Part shown: positions 7,178-14,043 of the stretch, piece by piece | How positions within the stretch are numbered: the stretch's first letter is position 1 | Layout: every line of letters begins with the position of its first letter | DNA from: Deltaproteobacteria bacterium | GTDB taxonomy: Bacteria > Myxococcota > B64-G9 | Length of the DNA: 21,359 bases | Assembly: GCA_003647095.1 (NCBI GenBank) | Contig: QMME01000018.1 | Coordinates: 1-21,359 of the forward strand | Reading direction: 5' to 3' | The notes under the pieces: model-generated | Seen by the model: only the letters and a program-made list of their open reading frames with translations | What the model was told of the DNA's origin: nothing | Database searches by the model: none | Translations under genes and position numbers: made by a program

Positions 7178-8566
7178 ATGTACGACCTGGCGGTGGTGGG
7201 TGGCAAGACCTTGACCCCGGCGGGCTGGCGCCGCCTGGACGTGGCCGTGCGCGGGGGGCGCATCGCCGCCCTGGCCCGGCTCAGCCGGCGCCAGCGACAC
7301 CTGTGCCGGCAGGTGCTCGACGCCCGGGACTGCCTGGTGTTGCCCGGGGCCATCGATCCCCACGTGCACCTGTCGCTGACCATCGGCCCGGGCATGACCA
7401 CCGCCGACGACTTCTCCTCGGGAACCCGGGCGGCGGCCGCGGCCGGCATCACCACCATCATCGACTACACCACGCCGGAACCCGGCCAGTCTCCCCTGTC
7501 CGCCTTCCGCGCCCGGCGCCGCCTGGCCGATGCCCGGGTCAACTGCGACTACAGCCTGCACAACGTGCTCATCGAGTTCCGCCCCGGCTGGCGCCGGCAC
7601 CTGGCGCGCCTGGTCGAGCTGGGCGCGCCCTCGGTGAAGCTGTTTCTCATCTACGACGAGCGGGGCTGGCGCTCGGACGACGCCCGCCTGGTGGAGATCA
7701 TGGAGCTGGGCCGCCGCCTGGGCCTGGTGACCTGCGTGCACGCCGAGAACAACGATCTCATCCGCCTGTTCACCGCCCGGGCCGGGAAGCGGGTCCGGGG
7801 AGCCGCCGCCCTGGCGGCCGCCCGGCCGCCGCTGGCGGAGGAGGAAGCGGTGCAACGGGCCATCCTGCTGGCCGAGTACTGCCGCTCCCGCCTGCACCTG
7901 GTGCACCTTTCCTGCGCCGGCTCGGCCGCGGCGGTGGCCGCCGCCCGCCGCCGCGGGGTGCCGGTCAGCGGCGAGACCTGCCCGCAGTACCTGGCGCTCG
8001 ACGGCTCGCGGCTGCGCCGGAGCGACGGTCACCTCTGGGGCTGTTGCCCGCCGCTGCGCGGGCGCGGGCAACAGGCGGGCCTGCTGCGGGCTCTGGCCCG
8101 GGGGTGGCTGCAGGCCCTGGCCACCGACCACTGCGCCTTCACCCGCGCCCAGAAAGACAGCTGGGGGGGGGATTTTACCCGCATTCCCTACGGCCTGGCC
8201 GGCCTGGAGACGTCGCTCGCCGTCACCCACACCCTGGGCCCGGTTGCCGGGGTCATGTCCTCGAGCCAGTGGGCCCGCCTGCACGGCGAGGGCCCGGCCC
8301 GGCTGTTCGGCCTCTGGCCACGCAAGGGCCGGCTGGCACCGGGCGCCGACGCCGACATCCTGGTCTGGGATCCCCGCCTGCGCTGGCGGGTACGGCCGCA
8401 GGCGCTGGAGACATCGATAGACTGGAACCCCTACCAGGGACGGCTGCTGCAGGGACGGGCCCGGCTGGTGGTACTAAGGGGGGTGTTGCTGGCGCGCCAG
8501 GGGCGTTTCTGCGGACCGTCCGGCGGGGGGCGTTTCCAGAAACGGCGGCCCGGCCGGGGCAGCTAG
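7178..8566 (+). CDS. Dihydropyrimidinase/hydantoinase-family amidohydrolase
   Basis: 462 residues from the ATG at 7178. The upstream in-frame ATG at 7169 directly abuts the GGGGAGG ribosome site (7162-7168), so 7178, nine bases from it, is preferred. All binuclear metal ligands of the family are present: His62 and His64 (IDPHVHL), the Lys154 that would be carboxylated (SVKLFLIY), His188 (CVHAEN), His243 (LVHLSC) and Asp317 (ATDHCAF). The C-terminal GADADILVWDP and the SIDWNPYQG segment match the beta sandwich of D-hydantoinases and dihydropyrimidinases. The family opens cyclic amides such as dihydrouracil or hydantoins, giving N-carbamoyl acids. It is cytoplasmic and probably cotranscribed with the amidase. 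It ends tail-to-tail with the minus-strand operon: both stop codons share the bases CTAG at 8563-8566. Allantoinase or another cyclic-amide specificity cannot be excluded. Confidence 0.9.
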   Translation: MYDLAVVGGKTLTPAGWRRLDVAVRGGRIAALARLSRRQRHLCRQVLDARDCLVLPGAIDPHVHLSLTIGPGMTTADDFSSGTRAAAAAGITTIIDYTTPEPGQSPLSAFRARRRLADARVNCDYSLHNVLIEFRPGWRRHLARLVELGAPSVKLFLIYDERGWRSDDARLVEIMELGRRLGLVTCVHAENNDLIRLFTARAGKRVRGAAALAAARPPLAEEEAVQRAILLAEYCRSRLHLVHLSCAGSAAAVAAARRRGVPVSGETCPQYLALDGSRLRRSDGHLWGCCPPLRGRGQQAGLLRALARGWLQALATDHCAFTRAQKDSWGGDFTRIPYGLAGLETSLAVTHTLGPVAGVMSSSQWARLHGEGPARLFGLWPRKGRLAPGADADILVWDPRLRWRVRPQALETSIDWNPYQGRLLQGRARLVVLRGVLLARQGRFCGPSGGGRFQKRRPGRGS

Positions 8567-9483
8567 TTGCAGCCCCCGGGGGGGCGGCAGTGGGAGGCGA
8601 ACACGCACTGGCCTTCCTGGCAGTGGGTCTCGAAGGGATAGCAATCGGCATCGTTGAAGCAGGGCTGCTTGTTGAGCCGGCAGCGGCCCACCACCTGGCC
8701 GCCGGAGGTGCCGTCGCAGACGTTTATCACCCGGTCGTTGGGATCGGGCGCGTCGCTGCAATCGCTGTCGCTTTCGCACAGCGGGCTCCAGGACACCGTG
8801 GTGGGCACGCACTGGTAGCCGGCGGGACATTGCTCGTCGCCTTCACAGTAGACCCAGCAGTAGGTCTCGCCGTCCTGGCGCACGCAGACGTTGGCCGGGT
8901 TCTGGCAGGGTCCCACCGAGGTATCCTCCCCGCACAGCTCGCAGGTGGGGCTGCAGCCGGTCAGGCAATGGGGCTCCACGGGCTGGGTGCACAGGTGGCT
9001 GTCCAGGTCGCAGACCTGTCCGAAGGGACAGTAGGGGTTGCCGTCGCACATGCCCTGGCGGCACTGGCCGTCGAGGCAGATCTCTTTCTGCATCAGGTCG
9101 CAGTCGGACGTCTCCCGGCAACCCAGTCGACACACCCCCTGCTCGCAGATCTGGCCGATGTCGCACTGCACGTCGTCGCTGCAGGCGCTGGGGCCGATGC
9201 ACTCGCCGCTGAAGACGTCGCAGACGCCCTGCCCGGTGCAATCGTCGTTGCTCAGGCAGCTGGTCTTGGTCTGGCAGGAGCCGGAGGCATTGCAGAACTC
9301 GCCCGGGGCGCAGGCCTCGTCGGAGGCACAGATGCAGCGGTAATCGCGGGTGTCGCAACGCTGGTAGGACTGGCAATCGGAGTCGCGCTTGCACTCGCCC
9401 TCGAAGTCCTGGCTGCCGGAGCACCCCGCTCCGGCCAGCAGCGACAACAGCAACAGGGTGGTCGCCGGCAGGGGCGCTTTCAT
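8563..9483 (-). CDS. Cysteine-rich secreted lipoprotein
   Basis: 306 residues. The start at 9483 overlaps the TGA of the upstream VWA gene (ATGA), has GAGG upstream, and opens a lipoprotein signal (MKAPLPATTLLLLSLLAGAGC, lipid Cys21). A longer in-frame extension to 9876 only shadows the neighbouring gene. The mature protein is a run of short disulfide modules of the type DxDC..G..C....C (for example DSDCQSYQRC, DEACAPGEFC, NDDCTGQGVCD, DADCYPFETHC), resembling the Cys repeats of Myxococcota surface proteins. No enzymatic motif is present, so binding or structure at the cell surface is likely. It is the last gene of the four-gene operon and ends at the shared CTAG. Its content is similar in style to the larger Cys-rich lipoprotein at 17770-19947. 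Confidence 0.85.
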   Translation of the reverse strand: MKAPLPATTLLLLSLLAGAGCSGSQDFEGECKRDSDCQSYQRCDTRDYRCICASDEACAPGEFCNASGSCQTKTSCLSNDDCTGQGVCDVFSGECIGPSACSDDVQCDIGQICEQGVCRLGCRETSDCDLMQKEICLDGQCRQGMCDGNPYCPFGQVCDLDSHLCTQPVEPHCLTGCSPTCELCGEDTSVGPCQNPANVCVRQDGETYCWVYCEGDEQCPAGYQCVPTTVSWSPLCESDSDCSDAPDPNDRVINVCDGTSGGQVVGRCRLNKQPCFNDADCYPFETHCQEGQCVFASHCRPPGGCN

Positions 9484-10499
9484 CTCACACCTCGCTTGTA
9501 GGCCACCTCGATGCTGGAGCCGGCCGGCGGCAGGTACTCGCCGGGGAAGAACACGGCGTTGTCGCCGGGCTCGTAGACCCACCGGCCACCCGCGGAGTCC
9601 AGCTCCTCGGCGCAGTGGCTGGAGGCGGCGCACACCAGGCCGGCGGAACAATCTTCCGGGGCGCTGCAGGCCGCCGCCCCGGCCGCGGCCACCAGCACCC
9701 GCAGGGTGTCTACCAGCGGCACCTCGCTGAGGACGAACTTGCGCCTCATGCCCGCCGCCTCTATCCCCAGGGCCTTGACCACCGGCCCGTAGTCGTTTTC
9801 GCAGATGGAGTAGAACAGCCCGCCGGTGAGCTGCTGCACCTCCAGGTAGCGCGCGCCGGCCTGGGCCCCCTCGCAACCGCTGGGCGCCTGACCCACCAGG
9901 GCCGACAGGCTCACCCGGTTCTCCTCGCCCTTGCCCTTGAGGTGCTCCAGCCAGCGGGCGTAGTAACGGGTGGGTCCCAGGGAGTGATCGTCCTCGTCGC
10001 TGAGCACGATGACGTAGAGGCTGGCCTGCTCTCTCAGGAAGCCGGCATTGTCGCCGGCCAGCAACTCGTCGGACAGGGCCAGGCGCATGGCCTCCAGGCC
10101 CTTTTCGTTGCGGTTGCTGGTCTCGGGCAGGTCGACGTTGGCGATGAAGGTGGCCTTGGGATCGGCGGTGTCGTTGCCGATGATCTTGGGGCTGCCCTGC
10201 AGGCGGCCGCTGTGGGTGGGATCATCGGTATCGGTGGAGACGATGCCGATGTGGTAGTCGGCTCCCACCTTCTCCAGCTCGGACATGAACTGGTCGAACT
10301 TCTCGCCCAGCTGCTGGCGCTCCTCGCGCATGGTGCCCGAGTTGTCCACCACCCAGAGGATGTCCACCACCGGCAAAGGAGCCTGCTCGAAGACGTCCAC
10401 CTGCAGGCCGCTGGGGGTGAAGCGCACGTCCTCGCAGGCCAGCAGGACCAACCCCAGGGCGGCCAGGGCCAGCTTCCCGGTGCTTGCGCCCGCCATCAT
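9480..10499 (-). CDS. Lipoprotein with von Willebrand factor A domain
   Basis: 339 residues. The ATG at 10499 overlaps the upstream TGA (ATGA), with GGGGAG upstream; the next codon is also ATG. The signal sequence runs to Cys22 (LVLLAC), an imperfect lipobox because Leu occupies the -2 position. A VWA domain spans about residues 43-270, with the MIDAS signature DNSGT at 52-56 (ILWVVDNSGTM) and a second acidic strand end (VIVLSDEDD, 163-171). VWA domains bind protein ligands through a divalent metal. The C-terminus has a short Cys-containing module (CSAPEDCSAGLVC) and a beta-rich tail (residues 300-339). Lipoproteins of this layout are common in Myxococcota. Position between a matrixin protease and a Cys-rich lipoprotein suggests a joint surface function, which is inference. 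Confidence 0.87.
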   Translation of the reverse strand: MMAGASTGKLALAALGLVLLACEDVRFTPSGLQVDVFEQAPLPVVDILWVVDNSGTMREERQQLGEKFDQFMSELEKVGADYHIGIVSTDTDDPTHSGRLQGSPKIIGNDTADPKATFIANVDLPETSNRNEKGLEAMRLALSDELLAGDNAGFLREQASLYVIVLSDEDDHSLGPTRYYARWLEHLKGKGEENRVSLSALVGQAPSGCEGAQAGARYLEVQQLTGGLFYSICENDYGPVVKALGIEAAGMRRKFVLSEVPLVDTLRVLVAAAGAAACSAPEDCSAGLVCAASSHCAEELDSAGGRWVYEPGDNAVFFPGEYLPPAGSSIEVAYKRGVR

Positions 10500-11323
10500 T
10501 CCTTCTCCCCGCCGTCGCCCGGGCGGGCGCGCCGTCTCCGGCTCAGCAGCAGTCCCAGCAGCAACGACAGGCCCAGCAGCCCGCCGCGACCGTCGCCGAC
10601 GCTGGCACAGCAGCCGCCGTTCCCGCCTCCCTGCCCCTGGCACAGCTCGCTCAGCGTGTCGTCGGTGTAGCCGGGGATCTTGCCGCCCACGGGATAGACG
10701 AAGCACAGGCCGTCGATGTCGTCCTGGGCCAGGGTGCGCTTGGCGGTGTCTCCTTCCGGGGCCTCGGCGTACATGGTGGCCTCGGGATCGGACGAGTGAT
10801 CCAGCCCCAGCATGTGCCCGGCCTCGTGGGTGGCGGTGTTCTGGATGTCGGTGCGACCCGGCCCGGGATTGCTGGTGGTGAAGGTGAAATCGACCCCGTT
10901 GAATTCCAGGTCGGCGTCCACCAGCTCGCCGCTGTTCATGTCGTAGGTGGTGGTGGTCAGCGCGATGGCCCCGGAATCGTGTATCCACTGCTGCTCCTGG
11001 AAGATCACCAGGTTGATGTTGTCGTTCCAGTGGTCCTGGTCGAAGCCCACCTCGGTCACGTCGGTGGTGCCGGCGTAGGTGAACACGAAGCGCGAGCAGT
11101 CCACCGCGTTCCAGGCATCCAGCCCGGCCCTGACGGCGTTGATGCAGGAGTTGGTATCGCCCACGTCGTCGCTGCAGGCCTGGTGAACGTAAATGCCGGC
11201 GCTGGCGTCCGACCAGTACACGCACACCCCGGTGTCGGGATCGCGACTGCGCTTGTAGGCCCCGGCGCTATCGGGCAGCAAGGCCACCAGCAGGCCCGGC
11301 AACAGCAGCCAGAAGGCCCTCAT
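10496..11323 (-). CDS. Secreted matrixin-like zinc metalloprotease with MYXO-CTERM-like sorting tail
   Basis: 275 residues from ATG 11323, which overlaps the upstream stop (ATGA); AGGAAGG lies upstream. The frame also extends to 11347, but that start would sit before the ribosome site. The signal peptide ends near residue 22 (PDSAGA). The zinc site HEAGHMLGLDH places His166, His170 and His176 as ligands and Glu167 as the general base. A Met-turn candidate (ATMYAEA, Met184) follows, as in metzincin/matrixin (M10-type) proteases. The C-terminus has the MYXO-CTERM pattern: Gly-rich stretch, Cys238-Cys239, hydrophobic helix (GLLGLSLLLGLLL) and an Arg cluster (SRRRRAR). Such tails are recognised by myxosortase-type processing in Myxococcota and lead to surface anchoring. 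The 14 residues after the Arg cluster are a little longer than usual. Four Cys in the catalytic domain (34, 50, 60, 76) could form disulfides. Confidence 0.9.
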   Translation of the reverse strand: MRAFWLLLPGLLVALLPDSAGAYKRSRDPDTGVCVYWSDASAGIYVHQACSDDVGDTNSCINAVRAGLDAWNAVDCSRFVFTYAGTTDVTEVGFDQDHWNDNINLVIFQEQQWIHDSGAIALTTTTYDMNSGELVDADLEFNGVDFTFTTSNPGPGRTDIQNTATHEAGHMLGLDHSSDPEATMYAEAPEGDTAKRTLAQDDIDGLCFVYPVGGKIPGYTDDTLSELCQGQGGGNGGCCASVGDGRGGLLGLSLLLGLLLSRRRRARPGDGGEKE

Positions 11324-11850
11324 GGCCGCGCCTTCCTTTCCCGCCACAACCTGCCGATGCGCTCGAGTCCCTCGCGGGCGTCGATCTCGAGCGGCTGGAG
11401 CGCGCCCCGGGGCGAGCTTACTCCTTCCAGCCGCTGCCGCCAGACCTGGTGCCCGGCCCGCTCGGCCGCTACGAACACTCCCTGGCTGAGACCGACCACC
11501 CGCCAGGCGGACCCGGCCCGGTCGAGAAACAGCAACAGGCGCCGGCCGGGCTCGAAGCGGGGGTAGCCGCTCACCACCTGCTTGAGCCCGTCCACCTGCC
11601 CTCCCGGCTGGATCACCACCAGCTGCCGGCTTCCCCTGCCGGCCACCTGGCGCTCCACCGCGAAGGTGTAGGAGGTGAAGATGCGCGTGCCCCGCCAGAA
11701 GGAAGGGCCGGCCTTCACCAGGCGGGCCACCACCACCCGCTCGGCACGCTGCACCAGCTGCGGCAGCTCGAGCCGCAACACCACCGCGGCCCGGGCGGTT
11801 GTCAACAGCAAAAGCGACAGCAGAATCAGCGGTAGGGTTTTTCTTTTCAT
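11320..11850 (-). CDS. Small secreted protein of unknown function, first gene of the matrixin operon
   Basis: 176 residues with a clear signal peptide (MKRKTLPLILLSLLLLTTARA). The mature part looks like a single beta-rich domain (RVVVARLVKAG, IFTSYTFAVERQVAG, QLVVIQPGG, RRLLLFLDR) followed by an Arg-rich helical tail. I do not recognise the family. No Shine-Dalgarno sequence is visible before the ATG. Instead a sigma70-like -10 box ends 7 bases upstream, so the mRNA is probably leaderless. Its TGA overlaps the matrixin start. The position before a protease gene suggests an accessory or inhibitor-like role, but the sequence does not show one. Confidence 0.8.
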   Translation of the reverse strand: MKRKTLPLILLSLLLLTTARAAVVLRLELPQLVQRAERVVVARLVKAGPSFWRGTRIFTSYTFAVERQVAGRGSRQLVVIQPGGQVDGLKQVVSGYPRFEPGRRLLLFLDRAGSAWRVVGLSQGVFVAAERAGHQVWRQRLEGVSSPRGALQPLEIDAREGLERIGRLWRERKARP

Positions 11851-11857
11851 GTACCCG

Positions 11858-11887
11858 ATACTAGGTCCTGGCCTGGAGGGACGTCAA
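11858..11887 (-). promoter_or_regulatory. Sigma70-like promoter giving a probably leaderless operon mRNA
   Basis: On the minus strand, TTGACG (11887-11882), an 18-base spacer and TAGTAT (11863-11858). Only 7 bases separate the -10 from the ATG at 11850, so transcription should begin at or next to the A of the start codon. The absence of a ribosome site before this gene agrees with that. Confidence 0.55.
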
Positions 11888-11973
11888 GCATGTGTCATTC
11901 GGGAACAAGGGCTTCTTGCTTGCCGTGGCCGCCATCTTGACATAAACTGCCCGGAGCATGGAGGAGTGGTTAC

Positions 11974-12375
11974 ATGGATAGCGAACAGATTCTTTGGCTG
12001 GTGGTAGGGGCGGTGGTGCTGGCCTGGATAGTGCACCGCCTGCGCCTGCCCAACCTCGACAAGGCCGCCGAGGAGGCCGCCCGCCAGGGTGACCTGAACA
12101 TCATCCTGGGGGCCATCAACCGCCGCGGCATCTACTCGCGGCCGGCCGCCTACCACCATGCCATCCGCTACCTGTGGAACAACTACCAGCGTCCCCTGGC
12201 CAGCAAGCTGGCCCGGCACATGGCCAGCAACCACGTCGAGAGCGCCATTGCCCAGTACTGGATCAAGGAGATGCTCGCCATCGAGCCCAAGATCGCCCGC
12301 AAGGTCTTCGACAAGAAATTCCTGCAGACCTACTACCATCCCGAGGTGGCCGCCCAGTGCGGCCCGGCGGGGTGA
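11974..12375 (+). CDS. Small membrane-anchored protein of unknown function
   Basis: 133 residues, with GGAGGAG 8 bases before the ATG. An N-terminal membrane segment (about residues 6-20, ILWLVVGAVVLAWIV) is followed by a basic, helical cytoplasmic or periplasmic domain containing ALA-type helical pairs (LDKAAEEAARQGDLNIILGAINRRG, shown here in part), perhaps TPR/Sel1-like. The orientation of the helix is not certain. A weak promoter may lie upstream (TTGCCG at 11920-11925, TAAACT at 11943-11948). The adenylate cyclase gene begins 36 bases after the stop and the two are probably cotranscribed, so a regulatory or partner role is possible. I do not recognise the family. Confidence 0.8.
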   Translation: MDSEQILWLVVGAVVLAWIVHRLRLPNLDKAAEEAARQGDLNIILGAINRRGIYSRPAAYHHAIRYLWNNYQRPLASKLARHMASNHVESAIAQYWIKEMLAIEPKIARKVFDKKFLQTYYHPEVAAQCGPAG

Positions 12376-12411
12376 GGGCACTGAGCCCCTCCGCCGGTCC
12401 GGCGGACAAAA

Positions 12412-13815
12412 ATGAAATCCCGCAACCTGGCCATAGTCTTCGTCGACATCGTCGACTTCACCCGCATCAGCTCCACCCAGAGCCGCGAGCAAGGAGCGGC
12501 CTGGCTGGCCCGGTTCGGCCGGCTGATGAAATCGCTGGCCGGTCGCCTGGGCGGGCGCCTGGTCAAGTCCATCGGCGACGCCGTGCTGCTGGTTTTCGAA
12601 TCGCCCACCGATGCCCTGCTGTTCGGCATGGCCGCCCAGGACAGCGTCTTCGCCCGCAATCTCGAGGTGGAGGAGCAACAGCGCATGCGCATCCGCGTGG
12701 CCGTCAGCGTGGGCGAGGTGCGCCTGCAGCGGGGCGACGTCTTCGGCGAGGCCGTGAACCTGGCCGCCCGCCTGGAGTCGGTCACCCCGGCCGGGGCCAT
12801 CTGGTTCACCGAATCCACCTACCTGGCCATGACCCGCAGCGAGGTGGCGGCCGAGAAGGTCGGCCATCATACCTTCAAGGGAATAAGCGAACCGGTGCTG
12901 GTCTACCGGGTGGTGCCGGCCAGCCATTACCAGCTGGCCTCCTCCGGCGGGGCGGAGGAGCAGCCCTCCGCCAGCCCGCTGGAGCCGCCGGCCTATCCCT
13001 ACGGGGGGCTGGGCCTGGCCCGCACCGGCCAGCCGGCGGTTGCCGTGCCGTTGACCGGGCTGCTGGACGGCGTGGCCAACGGCCTGCCCCGCCTGCTGGA
13101 GAAAACCCGGGCCGGGCTGGCGGCCGGCGGCCGGCTGCTGGGACGCGTGCCCCGGCGCCTCTGGCTGGTGGCGGCGGCGGTGGTGCTGGGGTTGTCGCTG
13201 CTGGCGGTGCTGTGGCCCGGCGGGCCCTTCGAGCAGGTGGACCGGGCCCTGGCGGCGGGTCGTCCTCGCCGGGCCCTGGAACTGATGGAGCGGCACCGGC
13301 TGCGCCGCACCCCCGCGGGCCGGGCCCACGAGGCGCACGTGCTGCTGGCCCAGCCCCGGCCCCGTGCCGCCGAGGCCGGCAGGCTGCTGCGGCAGGCCGT
13401 CGGGCAGCGTCCCGGCTTGCTGCTGGAGCCGGAAGTGATCGACGACCTGGTGGCCAGCCTGGACTGCTCCGACGCCGCCGCCACCGCCGGCTTCATCGAG
13501 GAACGACTGGGTCAGCGGGCCGTCGAGCCGTTGCTGCGGGCGGCCGGCTCGCGCCGCTACTGGCTGCGCTGGAACAGCATCAAGCTGCTCGACCGCCTCG
13601 GCCGCCGCGACGACATCGACATGGGACGAGCCTACCTGCTGGATCTCCAGTACGCCGGCTCCTGCTCCACCCGCAAGCGCGCCGCCCGCAGGCTGGGCGA
13701 GATGAAGTACCGCCCGGCGCTCGAGGCCCTGCGCCGGGCCAGGAAGCGCGGCCTGCTCGAGAACCTGTGCATGGGCGACACCCTCGACGAGGCCATACAG
13801 GCCATCAAGAAGTGA
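12412..13815 (+). CDS. Class III adenylate cyclase, membrane-anchored, with C-terminal helical domain
   Basis: 467 residues. The cyclase homology domain occupies about residues 5-170. The metal-binding aspartates are Asp12 (FVDIVDFT) and Asp56 (KSIGD). Lys52 and Asp109 (GDVFG) occupy the adenine-recognition positions. Asn116 and Arg120 (VNLAARLES) are the transition-state residues. All catalytic positions are therefore present in one chain, as in homodimeric bacterial enzymes converting ATP to cyclic AMP. A Pro/Ala/Gly-rich linker (about 180-245) leads to one membrane helix (about 251-270), preceded by Arg residues, which places the cyclase in the cytoplasm. The last 190 residues are helical and HEAT-repeat-like (YWLRWNSIKLLDRLG, KRAARRLGEMKYRPALEAL) and would lie outside the membrane. 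The ribosome site is weak (GGCGGA). A guanylate cyclase is less likely because of the Lys/Asp pair. Confidence 0.9.
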   Translation: MKSRNLAIVFVDIVDFTRISSTQSREQGAAWLARFGRLMKSLAGRLGGRLVKSIGDAVLLVFESPTDALLFGMAAQDSVFARNLEVEEQQRMRIRVAVSVGEVRLQRGDVFGEAVNLAARLESVTPAGAIWFTESTYLAMTRSEVAAEKVGHHTFKGISEPVLVYRVVPASHYQLASSGGAEEQPSASPLEPPAYPYGGLGLARTGQPAVAVPLTGLLDGVANGLPRLLEKTRAGLAAGGRLLGRVPRRLWLVAAAVVLGLSLLAVLWPGGPFEQVDRALAAGRPRRALELMERHRLRRTPAGRAHEAHVLLAQPRPRAAEAGRLLRQAVGQRPGLLLEPEVIDDLVASLDCSDAAATAGFIEERLGQRAVEPLLRAAGSRRYWLRWNSIKLLDRLGRRDDIDMGRAYLLDLQYAGSCSTRKRAARRLGEMKYRPALEALRRARKRGLLENLCMGDTLDEAIQAIKK

Positions 13816-13927
13816 GCACCTCGCCTGGAAGCAGCCGCCGGATCGGCGCCGCTGCCGAGATCGCCGCTCCACCTTGCGTGCCATTCCCGGTCCAACGGTG
13901 CCTGGACCTGCTGTTGTCTCAATTGTA

Positions 13928-14041
13928 CCTGTTGCCCGATATGGACAACAGGGCCGTACGAGGCAACGATTACTTGACGGATCCGTTGCCTGGAGGTACC
14001 ATGTTGCCCGAGGTGCGCAACATCCAAACGTGAGGCAACGA
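13928..14041. promoter_or_regulatory. Operator array of seven GTTGC/GCAAC half-sites over the AbiE-like promoter
   Basis: Three inverted repeats share a GTTGC core: CCTGTTG/CAACAGG (13928-13934, 13946-13952), AGGCAACG/CGTTGCCT (13961-13968, 13984-13991) and ATGTTGC/GCAACAT (14001-14007, 14017-14023). A seventh half-site, GAGGCAACGA, lies at 14032-14041. The core centres are separated by 14, 18, 22, 18, 14 and 18 bases. The block 13929-13969 is repeated at 14001-14041 with an offset of exactly 72 bases; the conserved parts are TGTTGCCCGA, CAACA and GAGGCAACGA. The second repeat brackets the -35, the third covers the expected start, and the last overlaps the ribosome site. Autorepression by the winged-helix protein encoded next is the natural inference, because AbiEi-type antitoxins repress their own promoters. 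Confidence 0.75.
13974..14002 (+). promoter_or_regulatory. Sigma70 promoter of the AbiE-like pair
   Basis: TTGACG (13974-13979), 17-base spacer, TACCAT (13997-14002). Transcription would begin near 14009, leaving about 35 bases of leader with a GTGAGG ribosome site 8 bases before the ATG at 14044. The promoter is embedded in the GTTGC operator array. Confidence 0.6.
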
Positions 14042-14043
14042 CC

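Noticed and set aside
4975..7461. 828-residue minus-strand frame opposite the amidase
   Set aside because: The plus strand encodes a full amidase-signature triad. The opposite frame is compositional and runs through the REP-like cluster.
7303..9501. 732-residue plus-strand frame across the dihydropyrimidinase and Cys-rich lipoprotein
   Set aside because: It covers two well-supported genes in wrong frames and consists of Arg/Gly/Pro/Ala runs.
11937..11942. Perfect TTGACA upstream of the 11974 gene as a -35 box
   Set aside because: No -10-like hexamer lies 16-19 bases downstream, where the sequence is the GGAGGAG ribosome site region.
13846..13875. GATCGGC/GCCGAGATC stem after the cyclase gene as an intrinsic terminator
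   Set aside because: The stem has a bulge and no T-tract follows, so it is not supportable as a terminator.
11884..13884. 666-residue minus-strand frame opposite the adenylate cyclase
   Set aside because: Gln/Gly/His-rich shadow; the plus strand shows all class III cyclase residues.
12174..14033. 619-residue plus-strand frame overlapping the cyclase
   Set aside because: Arg/Gly/Pro-rich out-of-frame reading of the cyclase gene with no domain.
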